Below are positions 16,894-25,537 of a stretch of 64,000 nt of DNA, in pieces (position 1 is the first letter of the stretch; each line of letters starts with the position of its first letter). Position numbers and translations under genes: made by a program. Below the pieces are notes generated by a model, which saw nothing but the letters and a program-made list of their open reading frames with translations, did not search any database and had not been told where the DNA came from. This DNA comes from Pseudopedobacter sp044361595 (GTDB taxonomy: Bacteria; Bacteroidota; Bacteroidia; Sphingobacteriales; Sphingobacteriaceae): NCBI GenBank assembly GCA_044361595.1, contig JBIKIN010000015.1:1-64000 (forward strand), read 5' to 3'.

Positions 16894-17271
16894 TTAAAAT
16901 GGCAAGTCATCATCTTGCCCTGGTTCTGCACTAATATCAACTGGTGCCGCAATTTCTGGCGATTTAGCAACTGGGCTTGCGCCTGCAGCTCCACTCAATA
17001 CATTTACTTTCCATAATTGTAAAGTATTAAAGTATTGTTTTTCACCTTGTTTGTTTGTCCATTCTCTTCCTTTTAAATTGAAGAAAACTTCAACATCATC
17101 GCCAACTTTAACATCATCCATTAAAGCGCAACGGTCTTGGATAGCTTCAAATTTTACAAACTCAGGGTATTGAGGGTTTTCTGAAAATTCTACAACTAAC
17201 TCTCTTTTTCTAAAGCTATCGGTTACATTTATAATATCCGATACGTAATGTGCTTTTCCTTTTATGTCCAT
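16894..17271 (-). CDS. DUF3127 protein, SSB-like OB-fold with acidic tip
   Basis: A 125-residue protein of the DUF3127 family, small Bacteroidota proteins related in sequence style to single-stranded DNA-binding proteins. Residues 1-95 look like one OB-fold (KGKAHYVSD, then ELVVEFSENPQYPEFVKFE and VFFNLKGREW). An Ala/Pro/Ser linker follows, and the chain ends in GQDDDLPF, closely like the SSB C-terminal tip (DDDIPF) that recruits DNA-repair partners. DNA binding is inferred and has not been shown from this sequence. It is a single-gene unit, divergent from the THUMP methyltransferase gene. Confidence 0.85.
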   Translation of the reverse strand: MDIKGKAHYVSDIINVTDSFRKRELVVEFSENPQYPEFVKFEAIQDRCALMDDVKVGDDVEVFFNLKGREWTNKQGEKQYFNTLQLWKVNVLSGAAGASPVAKSPEIAAPVDISAEPGQDDDLPF

Positions 17272-17333
17272 AAATAAATCATTTGAATCTCTTCCAAATC
17301 TCTAAAATTTATTTGAGTAAATTGCGCTCTGAT

Positions 17334-18515
17334 ATGAATCAAGTTTTCAACACTTCCGCTAAGGTTATCATAACCTGTAATAAACGTCTTTCTATTTACC
17401 TAGAAAATGAGGTAATTGCATTGGGTTTTAAACCTATCCGTGTTTTCTCTACTGGGGTAGAGTTAAAAGTTACTTTAAATGAATGTATTAGGCTTAATTT
17501 AAACCTGCGTTGTGCTAGCCAAGTTTTGTATAAATTGCATGATTTTTCAGCCCAAAATGCGGATGAATTGTACCAAAATTTGTCTCAATTAGCGTGGGAA
17601 AAAATTATAGATTTTGGTGGATATTTTTCTGTAACCTCTAATGTGGATAACGAAACTATTTCAACACCACTTTTTGCAAACCTACGTGTAAAAGACGCTA
17701 TTGTAGATAGAATTAAAAGCGTACATAAAATTAGACCTGATTCTGGGTCCGATTATAACAAAGCCGTTATCCATTTATACTGGAAAGGGGAGAATGCCGA
17801 AGTTTTTATTGACACCGCAGGAGAAACTTTAGCTAAACACAGTTATAGGAAAATTCCTGGTAAGGCACCTATGTTAGAAGCCCTTGCTGCTGGGACAATC
17901 TACGCCTCAGGCTGGGACAAGAAATCTAATTTTATAAATCCCATGTGTGGATCTGGAACTTTAGCTATAGAAGCTGCATTAATTGCTACTAATAGAGCGC
18001 CTGGTTTATTACGTATGAATTATGGCTTTATGCATATTTTGGGTTATGATGAGGAAGTATTTTTAACCGAGAGAAGAATGCTTAAAGAGTTAGTTATTAA
18101 GCAAATAGATTTTAAAATTATAGCAAGCGATATTTCTGAAGATGCAGTTGATATTTCAATAAAAAATGCCATGACAGCCGGTGTAGATCATTTAATAGAT
18201 TTTAGAGAATGTGATTTTGCCGAAACCGAAATACCAGAGGGTAAAGGTGTAGTGATGTTTAATCCAGAATATGGAGAACGTTTAGGCGAACAAAGTGAAC
18301 TTGAAGTTACCTACAAAAGAATTGGTGATTTTATGAAGCAGAAATGTAAAGGTTACAGTGGATTTATTTTTACTGGCAATCCTGATTTAGCGAAGAAAAT
18401 TGGTTTAAAGGCTAGTAAAAGAATAGAGTTTTATAATGGTAAATTGGATTGTAGATTATTACAATACGAGCTTTATGATGGAAGTAAGAGAGAACCTTTG
18501 GTAGTGAATAGTTAA
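17334..18515 (+). CDS. THUMP-domain class I rRNA/tRNA methyltransferase (RlmL-like)
   Basis: A SAM-dependent N2-guanine RNA methyltransferase of the RlmL/Trm14 type. I used the first ATG at 17334 (MNQVFNTSAKVIITC), 393 residues; a TTG at 17283 could extend it by 17. An N-terminal ferredoxin-like/THUMP region (about residues 1-150) is followed by the methyltransferase domain with INPMCGSGTLAIEAALIA (about 201-218). The catalytic motif reads NPEYGERLG (about 307-315) where NPPYGERL is usual in E. coli-type enzymes. The RNA target cannot be read from the sequence. Confidence 0.88.
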   Translation: MNQVFNTSAKVIITCNKRLSIYLENEVIALGFKPIRVFSTGVELKVTLNECIRLNLNLRCASQVLYKLHDFSAQNADELYQNLSQLAWEKIIDFGGYFSVTSNVDNETISTPLFANLRVKDAIVDRIKSVHKIRPDSGSDYNKAVIHLYWKGENAEVFIDTAGETLAKHSYRKIPGKAPMLEALAAGTIYASGWDKKSNFINPMCGSGTLAIEAALIATNRAPGLLRMNYGFMHILGYDEEVFLTERRMLKELVIKQIDFKIIASDISEDAVDISIKNAMTAGVDHLIDFRECDFAETEIPEGKGVVMFNPEYGERLGEQSELEVTYKRIGDFMKQKCKGYSGFIFTGNPDLAKKIGLKASKRIEFYNGKLDCRLLQYELYDGSKREPLVVNS

Positions 18516-18519
18516 ATAG

Positions 18520-18565
18520 TAAATATAAAGTATCTAGATTTAAGTATCAAGATTGAATCTTTACG
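18520..18565. repeat. Degenerate aagtatcaaga-type intergenic repeat
   Basis: Just after the methyltransferase stop the sequence repeats units like aagtatctagattta and aagtatcaagattga. It belongs to the same loose type as the stretches at 8907, 14100 and 51595. Confidence 0.35.
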
Positions 18566-18704
18566 AATTGGATTTTTTCTTTTAATTAAAGTTTTTCATT
18601 CAGAGCGTAGAGATTCTTATTAGCTCGGGGAGCTTGGTTTTTTTCTTGGTTAAAAAACTTTTTCGTTAGCTTTTAATTAGAGTTTGAGTTTAATTGGGAA
18701 TCAA

Positions 18705-19457
18705 TTAACCTAGGTAGTATTTCATTGCAGCGCCAATTGCAGCAAAAACAACTCCTACAATAGATATGATGTAAGCAGATTTGCCAAAAACAATTCCCAT
18801 AACTATACCAAATACGGTTAAAATTAATCCGCCAATCATTAAATACTGACCTCGTTTAGCTTTTTCTGCTTGTTTGCTCTCTAATTCTGGGTTTTGTTTT
18901 TTAATATCCTCAAACGCTTTAGATCGTAATTCGCTCGCTGCCTTTGGATTTGTAGTTTTTTTAACCTCTCCTGAGTTTTTATTTATACTTGGCTTTTGAG
19001 GTAAAATTAAAGCACCATTCAACTTGTCTTCACTTGTAGTCTCCTTAATTTTAGGTATTTCGGATACTTTTTTAGGTGTTGTTTGATTTGGAGTAATTTT
19101 ATTTGGAATAGCTGCTTTTGCTTTATTAAAATTTGTAGCGCTTGATTTTGAAGAAGAAGTTTTTTTATTATTTACAGGTTCTGTAATGTTTTCTTTTGCC
19201 GTAGCTAAATTGTTTAATTTTTGCTCTTCTTCAGCAAAGAAACCAGTAGATTCTTCATAGTAAATTTCGTTGTTTTTTTCTTTTAAATCTATTTTAATAG
19301 AAACGGTATTTACCTTACTTACTTTTACAGGTTGATATTTTCTGGCTAATTGAATTTTTTCTGGGTTAATATTAATCCATTCAAAGTTGTTTCTACAACT
19401 AGATAATGCCAAAAAGGCAATCATACTTAACCAATAAAGACCTATTTTAAATTTCAT
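18705..19457 (-). CDS. Putative lipoprotein with C-terminal membrane hairpin
   Basis: A 250-residue protein. Residues 1-21 form a lipoprotein signal ending ALSSC. The middle (about residues 70-190) is low-complexity, rich in Lys, Thr, Asn and Pro, and probably unstructured. The C-terminus has two hydrophobic segments (about 206-225 and 229-247) joined by a short turn, like small glycine-rich membrane domains of Bacteroidota proteins of unknown function. The combination of lipid anchor and membrane hairpin is odd; the first signal could be a plain TM. Single-gene unit; no family recognised. Confidence 0.65.
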   Translation of the reverse strand: MKFKIGLYWLSMIAFLALSSCRNNFEWININPEKIQLARKYQPVKVSKVNTVSIKIDLKEKNNEIYYEESTGFFAEEEQKLNNLATAKENITEPVNNKKTSSSKSSATNFNKAKAAIPNKITPNQTTPKKVSEIPKIKETTSEDKLNGALILPQKPSINKNSGEVKKTTNPKAASELRSKAFEDIKKQNPELESKQAEKAKRGQYLMIGGLILTVFGIVMGIVFGKSAYIISIVGVVFAAIGAAMKYYLG

Positions 19458-19596
19458 AATGCATTTTGTCTTATGATAATATAGTGCCAGTTTTATTATT
19501 TATGCTTTAAAATGTATAAAAACGTCGATAAGTGTCATTTAATTATCTTTTTAAATGTCATGTTTTTATAATGAATGGAATTAATTTCCCAATTCT

Positions 19597-20871
19597 CTAC
19601 AATAAATCAAAACCAATGTCTTTTCTAAAGTTTGCGCCATCAAAATAAATTCGGCCAGCATCGGCAGTTGCTTGTTGTAAAGCATCAAATAAATTTTCTT
19701 GTAAAGTAGTAACTGCTAATACTCTACCACCATTGGTTTTAATAATTCCATTTTCAAGCTCTGTACCAGCATGAAAAACCGTACTTTCTTTTACATTTTC
19801 TAAACCGGTAATAGATTTACCTTTTAAATAATCTCCTGGGTAACCTGCAGAAACAATCACTATTGTAGCAGCCGTTTTCTTACTTATTCTTAATTGGTAA
19901 TCTTTTAGTTGTTTATTGGCTACAGCATTTAAAAGCTCTACAAAGTCATTTTCTATTCTAGGTAAAACGCTTTCAGTTTCTGGATCGCCCATGCGGCAAT
20001 TATATTCTATAACCTTGGGGACGCCATTATTGTTCATCAAACCAATGAAAATAAATCCTTTATAGTCTATTTTATCTTTTTTAAGTCCATTAACAGTTGG
20101 GATTACAATTTCTTCTTCTACTCTTTTTAGAAACGCAGGATTTGCAAAATGAACCGGGGAGATAGAACCCATACCACCTGTATTTAAACCTGTATCTCCT
20201 TCTCCAATTCTTTTATAATCTTTAGCTTCTGGTAAAATCACATAATCTGTGCCATCGGTTAATACAAAAACAGATAGTTCTATCCCTGTTAAAAATTCTT
20301 CTATCACTACTTTTTCACTAGCGGCACCAAATTTGGCTTCAGCCAACATTAAAGTAAGTTCTTTTTGCGCTTCTTCTAACGTTGTGCATATTAAAACACC
20401 CTTTCCTGCAGCTAAGCCATCTGCTTTTAAAACTACGGGCATTTGGTGGTGTTTTAAGTATGTTAAACCTTGTGCTAGGGTTTCTTTTGTGAAAGTTTCT
20501 GAGGCTGCTGTAGGTATGCCATGCCTGTTCATAAATGCTTTAGAAAAATCTTTACTTCCTTCTAGCTGCGCACCATCGGCTTTAGGTCCAATAACAGGTA
20601 TGTCTTTTAACTCGGCGCAAGCCAAAAAATAATCATGAATACCTTTTACTAATGGTTCTTCTGGACCCACCAATACTAAATTAATACGTTGCTCTAATAC
20701 TAATTTTTTTATCGCATCAAAATCAGTTGCTTTAATATTTATGTTTTTTCCGTATTGGCTTGTACCTGCATTGCCTGGCGCAATAAATAAATTATCGCAT
20801 AAATTACTTTGCGCTATCTTCCATGCAAATGTACTTTCTCTGCCGCCTGAGCCTAAAATTAAAATATTCAT
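19597..20871 (-). CDS. purD: Phosphoribosylamine-glycine ligase
   Basis: ATP-grasp enzyme of de novo purine synthesis that joins glycine to 5-phosphoribosylamine. The 424-residue length is standard. Seen are the N-terminal MNILILGSGGRESTFAWKI, VGPEEPLVKGI (about residues 69-79), the ATP loop VLKADGLAAGKGVLI (about 146-160), and MGDPETESVLPRI (about 290-302). It is a monocistronic minus-strand gene, divergent from blaI; no strong terminator is visible after it. Confidence 0.97.
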   Translation of the reverse strand: MNILILGSGGRESTFAWKIAQSNLCDNLFIAPGNAGTSQYGKNINIKATDFDAIKKLVLEQRINLVLVGPEEPLVKGIHDYFLACAELKDIPVIGPKADGAQLEGSKDFSKAFMNRHGIPTAASETFTKETLAQGLTYLKHHQMPVVLKADGLAAGKGVLICTTLEEAQKELTLMLAEAKFGAASEKVVIEEFLTGIELSVFVLTDGTDYVILPEAKDYKRIGEGDTGLNTGGMGSISPVHFANPAFLKRVEEEIVIPTVNGLKKDKIDYKGFIFIGLMNNNGVPKVIEYNCRMGDPETESVLPRIENDFVELLNAVANKQLKDYQLRISKKTAATIVIVSAGYPGDYLKGKSITGLENVKESTVFHAGTELENGIIKTNGGRVLAVTTLQENLFDALQQATADAGRIYFDGANFRKDIGFDLL

Positions 20872-20938
20872 GCTTCAAAAATAGAATATCTCTTTTTATC
20901 ACGCTTATTATTTTTTAAATAAATGTTTTGAAAAAAAT

Positions 20939-20983
20939 AACTAAAAAAATAGTTGTAAAACTAAAATATTAGTTTTACTTTTA
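20939..20983 (+). promoter_or_regulatory. Probable BlaI-type operator overlapping a -7 box
   Basis: A perfect 10-bp dyad, GTAAAACTAA (20955-20964) with TTAGTTTTAC (20969-20978) around AATA, is preceded by a second, shorter dyad AACTA-N6-TAGTT (20939-20954). A -7-like TACTTTTA (20976-20983) overlaps the right arm. This layout suits autorepression by the BlaI-type protein encoded 20 bases downstream. Confidence 0.6.
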
Positions 20984-21002
20984 TTAAATCAAATTAAAAA
21001 TC

Positions 21003-21380
21003 ATGGAAAAAGAGATTAAAGAACTAACCCGAGCAGAAGAACAGTTGATGCAAATATTATGGGAAATTGGAAGTGGGTTTGTAAAAGATGTGATTGAATT
21101 ATTACCCGAGCCTAAACCGGCTTACAACACGGTTTCGACATTTATTAGAATTTTAGAAACTAAAGGATTTGTAGGCCATACGGCATTTGGGAAGAGTCAT
21201 AATTATCATCCAATTATTAGTAAAGAAGAATACAAAGATTTTGCAACTAATAAATTAATGAGTGGATATTTTGAAAACTCGGTAGAAAGTATGTTTTCGT
21301 TCTTTGTTAAAAATGAGAAGATTGATTTAAATGAGGCAGATGAAATATTAAAAATGATAGAGAAACTTAAAAATAAATAG
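21003..21380 (+). CDS. BlaI/MecI/CopY family transcriptional regulator
   Basis: A 125-residue winged-helix repressor of the BlaI/MecI family (LTRAEEQLMQILWEIG at residues 7-22, then PAYNTVSTFIRILETKGFVGH, about 39-59). Such proteins bind as dimers to dyad operators and are released by a cognate membrane protease. The M56 membrane protein follows after two bases and is its likely signal partner. There is no beta-lactamase gene nearby, so the targets are unknown; it may regulate its own operon through the dyad at 20955-20978. Confidence 0.92.
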   Translation: MEKEIKELTRAEEQLMQILWEIGSGFVKDVIELLPEPKPAYNTVSTFIRILETKGFVGHTAFGKSHNYHPIISKEEYKDFATNKLMSGYFENSVESMFSFFVKNEKIDLNEADEILKMIEKLKNK

Positions 21381-21382
21381 AT

Positions 21383-23365
21383 ATGAATTGGGTTAGCTAT
21401 TTGATACAATTAAACCTGTATTTGGTATTGTTTTATACTTTTTATTGGGTATTTCTTAAGAACGAGACTTTTTTTAATCTAAATAGAGCTTATTTAGTAG
21501 GTGCAGCAGTATTCTCGGCTTTAATTCCTTTGATAAAACCTGAGTGGTTTACAAAATCAGAAATTAGTAATGAGTTGCAGTATAACTGGACAAATGCCAA
21601 TATGGTGGTTATGCAGGGCTTTACTAGCCCAGTAAACGAGGAAGTTAAATGGGTTTTAGGCGATTATTTAACCCTTATTTATGTGGTTATCACCGCTGTG
21701 TTAATTGTAAACTTAGTTATTAAGCTTGTTAAGGTTAGTCGATTATTAAGACTTAAAAATCATCCTGAGGCATTTTCTTTTTTTAATAAGATTTGGGTAA
21801 ACAAGCAATTGCCACAATATGATGAAATTACCAAACATGAGCTTACCCATGCCAAGCACTTACACTCGGCCGATGTTTTGTTTTTTGAAATCATCTGTAT
21901 TATCAATTGGTTTAATCCCGTTTGTTACATCTATAAAAGAGCGGTTAAACATATACATGAGTTTATTGCCGATGAGCAAGCCATCAAAAACAGCAATCAA
22001 GTTTATGATTACGCCATGCTTTTGTTTAACAAAAGTTTTGGTGTAAACCCTAATCAGTTAACCAATAATTTTTTCAATCAATCTATGTTAAAAAGGAGGA
22101 TCCAAATGTTACAAAAAGAAAAATCAAAGAAAGTAGCCATTTTAAAGTATGGCTTATCGGTGCCATTGTTTTTATTAGCCATGGTTTTATCGTCTGCTAC
22201 CATTAGCAAGAACGAAACTATTGAACAAGTTGCCGAAGTTTTAAAACCTAAATTAGAAATTAGTGAGATTTTAGTTCCTGAAAAGGTTGCTGAACTGGTA
22301 AAACCAGAAAAAGAAAAAGTAGTTTTCGCAAAACCTTTATTAAAATTGAATGCAGATGAAGTGTTTGATGGATTTAAAAAGTATTTATTAAAGACTCTTT
22401 CTTTTCCTAAAAAATTGAATGATTATGGAATTGATCTTAAAATAGCCTACACTTTTGATGTAAATGGGAAAGGTTTAATTGAAGGTGTAAAACAAGCAAG
22501 TTTTGTAGATGGAGCTAAAGTGGTTTTTGATGATATTGATGTAGTGTCTGAAGCTGTCACGAAAATTAGTTCGTTTAAAGAAAAAGTAAATATTGCAGAA
22601 GGGACTTATACTCTTTTTGTAAATTATGTTTTAAATGGGAGTGAAAAGAAAAAAGCTGTTGATGCTACTAAAAGCATAGGTATAGCAAAGAATTTTATAG
22701 GCGAAATAACAGTTACTGGCTTTGGCTCTATAAACAACGCTTTAAATGAAGTTGTTGTTTCTGGATATGCAACTACTAATGAAGAAAATAATCAAATTTT
22801 TCAAAATGTTGAGGTGTTACCATCTTTCCCTGGGGGTTTAGAAGCTTTTGGCAAATTTTTAGCCTCTAACATTAAGTATCCGGCTATCGCAAAAAACAAT
22901 AAAATTCAAGGGCGAGTTTATTGCATTTTTGTGGTAGAAAAAGACGGTAGTTTATCAAATATAAGAGTAGTTAGAGGACTGGGTAGTGGCTGCGATGAGG
23001 AAGCAGTCAGGGTTTTAGCTATTTCTCCAAAATGGGATCCCGGAATTCAAAACGGTAGACCCGTTCGTGTTAGCTATACTATTCCTATATTTTTTAAAAT
23101 GGATGATAAACAAGATAAAACTGATAATGATATTGCTTTTACTTCAAATATTGATGAGCAGTTAGCAATAGTAAAAAGTAAAGATTTTTTATTGATAGTT
23201 GATGGAGAGGAATTAGAAAGGAAAGAAGGAAAGTCTATTTATAGTGGACTTGATTCAAGTAAAATTGATAAAGTGGAGGTTATAAATAAAGACAGAGCTT
23301 TTGAGATTTACGGAGAAAAAGGTAAAAATGGCGTAGTTCTAATTACAACCAAGAAAAAGAAGTAA
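21383..23365 (+). CDS. M56 (BlaR1-like) membrane protein with TonB C-terminal and plug-like domains
   Basis: A 660-residue mosaic. The N-terminal part has TM helices at about 1-25, 35-52, 95-117 and near 250-268, with the zinc-protease motif HELTH (about 152-156) and a downstream glutamate (about 169), as in M56/BlaR1 sensors. Residues about 473-575 form a TonB C-terminal domain (FPGGLEAFGKFL, then IQGRVYCIFVVEKDGS and RPVRVSYTIPIFF) nearly the same as that of the tonB gene at 45492-46313. The last 60 residues resemble a TonB-dependent receptor plug (LLIVDGEELER, ending GKNGVVLITTKKK), and a short NEVVVSGY motif lies near residue 455. No sensor penicillin-binding domain is present. It is coupled to the BlaI-type gene. 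The signal sensed is unknown. Confidence 0.88.
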   Translation: MNWVSYLIQLNLYLVLFYTFYWVFLKNETFFNLNRAYLVGAAVFSALIPLIKPEWFTKSEISNELQYNWTNANMVVMQGFTSPVNEEVKWVLGDYLTLIYVVITAVLIVNLVIKLVKVSRLLRLKNHPEAFSFFNKIWVNKQLPQYDEITKHELTHAKHLHSADVLFFEIICIINWFNPVCYIYKRAVKHIHEFIADEQAIKNSNQVYDYAMLLFNKSFGVNPNQLTNNFFNQSMLKRRIQMLQKEKSKKVAILKYGLSVPLFLLAMVLSSATISKNETIEQVAEVLKPKLEISEILVPEKVAELVKPEKEKVVFAKPLLKLNADEVFDGFKKYLLKTLSFPKKLNDYGIDLKIAYTFDVNGKGLIEGVKQASFVDGAKVVFDDIDVVSEAVTKISSFKEKVNIAEGTYTLFVNYVLNGSEKKKAVDATKSIGIAKNFIGEITVTGFGSINNALNEVVVSGYATTNEENNQIFQNVEVLPSFPGGLEAFGKFLASNIKYPAIAKNNKIQGRVYCIFVVEKDGSLSNIRVVRGLGSGCDEEAVRVLAISPKWDPGIQNGRPVRVSYTIPIFFKMDDKQDKTDNDIAFTSNIDEQLAIVKSKDFLLIVDGEELERKEGKSIYSGLDSSKIDKVEVINKDRAFEIYGEKGKNGVVLITTKKKK

Positions 23366-23380
23366 AATTACACTACCTAT

Positions 23381-23419
23381 AAACCAAAAAAAGCGAGTTT
23401 TAAACTCGCTTTTTTTGGT
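23381..23419. terminator. Bidirectional terminator between the M56 gene and ctpA
   Basis: A 39-base palindrome with 19-bp perfect arms (23381-23399 and 23401-23419). It contains AAAAAAAGCGAG/CTCGCTTTTTTT and serves both convergent genes. Confidence 0.92.
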
Positions 23420-25128
23420 TAGTCATTTTCTACTTGTGCAGTCATTTTACCAGGCTTGCCAATAGTTTTATAAGCGCCATCGCCACGTAACACCGATGCC
23501 ATTAAAGTACTGTTATTAAATACCTCGTAGGCTTTTTTCAGATCGGTATCGTATTGGAAAGCTTGCTCGGTTTTACCTTTTTCAAAATAATAACGTTGAG
23601 TAATTTCTGCCTCTAAAACTCTTTTAATTTCGGCTTTGTAGGTTATTAAATCTGTCTTTTTATCCGCGTTAAGCTTGGTTTTAATATTTTCTAGTTCAGT
23701 TTTAATATCATTCCACTTTTTGTCTTTTTCTGCTTCAGATTTAAAATCGTTTAGGTTTTGTTCTAAATAAGTTTGATACTGATAGTCTTTCCCGTTTAAA
23801 TAAGTGATAAAGTTTTGATAATCTGCATCAGAAAGTTTGAAATTTTTAGCTCCTTCTATAGTAGGATGCGTTTTTACAAAGTTTGTAGCATAATCAAAAA
23901 TGAAATATTTGTTCACCAAGGTTTGTGTTATTTGATGATACTTAAATGGGTCTACAAAAATATCGGGATAAACACCACTACCATTATAAACTGTTCGGCC
24001 TCCCTTAGTTTGGTAAGCAGTTAATAAAGAATCGGCAACTTTTTCTACTGATCCATCATCATTTCTGTGTGTATAATCTAGGGCTTGTATGCATCTGCCG
24101 GAAGGCGTATAATATTTAGCCACAGTTATTTTTACTAAACTATTATAAGGTAGGTTAAAGGTTTGCTGTACCAGGCCTTTGCCAAAGCTACGTTGCCCAA
24201 TAATAACGGCTCGGTCTAAATCTTGTAAAGCGCCTGCAACAATTTCTGATGCAGATGCCGACCTAGAATTTACTAAAACTACTAAAGGAATTTGGGCATC
24301 TACTGGGCTGGTAAAGGTTTTATAGGTAATTGTTTTTTCTTTGTTTTTTCCTTTTTGGATAACTACCTCGATATTTCTATCAACAAATAAGTTCACAATT
24401 TTAACAGCTTCTTGCAAAATTCCACCACCGTTAAAGCGCAAATCTAGTACTAAGCCTTTTGGATTATTTTTTTTAATATTAACTAATGCATCTTTAACTT
24501 CTTGCCCAGAGTCTTCTAAAAATTTATCCAATTTAATATATCCAATGTTGTTATCTAACATGCCAAAATAACTTACATTGGGTTGTATAATCTCTGCTCT
24601 ATTTAAAGTCTTCTCTAACAACTTGCCATCCCTTAAAAGGGTCATTATTATAGGCGTTTCTTTTGGGCCTTTTAAAAGTTGACTGATTTGTTCGTTGTTT
24701 TTATCTTTAACTGTAATATTATCTATCGTAATTACTTCGTCGCCAGCTTTTATACCTGCTTTTTGTGCTGGATATCCTTCAAAAGGATCTGAAATAAAAA
24801 TTCTACCATCGCGGTAAATCACACCTGCACCTATACCACCGTATTGAGTACTTACGTATTTCATTCGGTAATCTTCAATTTCAGATTCGGGTACAAACTC
24901 TGTATAAGGGTCTAAATTTTCTAGCATGGCATCAATACCATTTCTCATTAGTTTAGACGAACTTACTTCATCTACATAATTGATGTTGAGTTCTTTATAA
25001 ACTGATGCGAAAATATCTAGGTTTTTAGAGATTTGAAAAAGATCATCTCTAAAAGAAAAGGTAAGTGTAGCGAAAGCGATTAAGCCTATGCTTAAAGTAA
25101 GTTTTATATTGTTTTTGAAAAATCCCAT
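23419..25128 (-). CDS. S41 family C-terminal processing protease (CtpA/Prc-like)
   Basis: A periplasmic serine protease, 569 residues. The N-terminal hydrophobic segment (about 7-25) is an uncleaved or cleaved export signal. A PDZ domain lies at about 88-170 (YGGIGAGVIYRDGRIFISD, then GYPAQKAGIKAGDEV). The catalytic core follows with RFNGGGILQEAV, Ser292 in the SASASE motif and Lys317 in GQRSFGKGLVQ, 25 residues apart as in other Ctp proteases. The helical tail at about 430-530 is charged. It could trim cell-wall or outer-membrane proteins; the substrate is not evident. Confidence 0.93.
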   Translation of the reverse strand: MGFFKNNIKLTLSIGLIAFATLTFSFRDDLFQISKNLDIFASVYKELNINYVDEVSSSKLMRNGIDAMLENLDPYTEFVPESEIEDYRMKYVSTQYGGIGAGVIYRDGRIFISDPFEGYPAQKAGIKAGDEVITIDNITVKDKNNEQISQLLKGPKETPIIMTLLRDGKLLEKTLNRAEIIQPNVSYFGMLDNNIGYIKLDKFLEDSGQEVKDALVNIKKNNPKGLVLDLRFNGGGILQEAVKIVNLFVDRNIEVVIQKGKNKEKTITYKTFTSPVDAQIPLVVLVNSRSASASEIVAGALQDLDRAVIIGQRSFGKGLVQQTFNLPYNSLVKITVAKYYTPSGRCIQALDYTHRNDDGSVEKVADSLLTAYQTKGGRTVYNGSGVYPDIFVDPFKYHQITQTLVNKYFIFDYATNFVKTHPTIEGAKNFKLSDADYQNFITYLNGKDYQYQTYLEQNLNDFKSEAEKDKKWNDIKTELENIKTKLNADKKTDLITYKAEIKRVLEAEITQRYYFEKGKTEQAFQYDTDLKKAYEVFNNSTLMASVLRGDGAYKTIGKPGKMTAQVEND

Positions 25129-25220
25129 ATGCTAGTACAATGTTTTAAAAGTACTAAAACCAACGGAATTTTAATAGAAAGTGTTGTTAGAGATGCAAAA
25201 CAGGAGAGAATTTTACATAA

Positions 25221-25254
25221 CAATCAGTTTAAATTTAAAAACTTAAACTGATTG
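25221..25254 (-). terminator. Terminator-like hairpin after the CsbD-like gene
   Basis: A 12-bp perfect stem CAATCAGTTTAA (25221-25232) with 25243-25254. It is correctly placed after the stop on the minus strand but has no clear T-run, so termination is less certain. Confidence 0.45.
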
Positions 25255-25258
25255 ATAA

Positions 25259-25474
25259 TTAAAGGCGATTATTTTCTATGTTTAATAACCCTTTTTTAAG
25301 AGTAAAAACAACATATTCACGCTTTCTTTTTAAGCGTTCTTGTAAATGAGTAATTAATTTTTCTTCTTGGCCAGCTTCAAAAGCTAAATCATCCTCTGAT
25401 AGGTGATTGTATTTTCTTTTCAGTTTTAATTTTAACCTGCCCCAATCTTGGGTGCTAATGCTAATTTCTGCCAT
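25259..25474 (-). CDS. CsbD-like small protein
   Basis: A 71-residue basic helical protein without signal peptide. The pattern W-x2-LK-x2-LK-x-KY-x-HLSEDDLAFEAGQEEKL matches the CsbD family of small general-stress proteins, though this copy is more basic and has a C-terminal extension (KREYVVFTLKKGLLN). The stress role is known from Bacillus and only inferred here. Monocistronic, between the photolyase and ctpA. Confidence 0.75.
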   Translation of the reverse strand: MAEISISTQDWGRLKLKLKRKYNHLSEDDLAFEAGQEEKLITHLQERLKRKREYVVFTLKKGLLNIENNRL

Positions 25475-25537
25475 GTTTTAAATTTGCTACAAAAATAATA
25501 GAATGTTTTGTTTAAAGCTAATTTTATTCATTTTCCG

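Noticed and set aside
17283..17333. TTG start giving 17 more residues on the THUMP methyltransferase
   Set aside because: The ATG at 17334 gives a more typical N-terminus, and the extra residues overlap the divergent promoter region.
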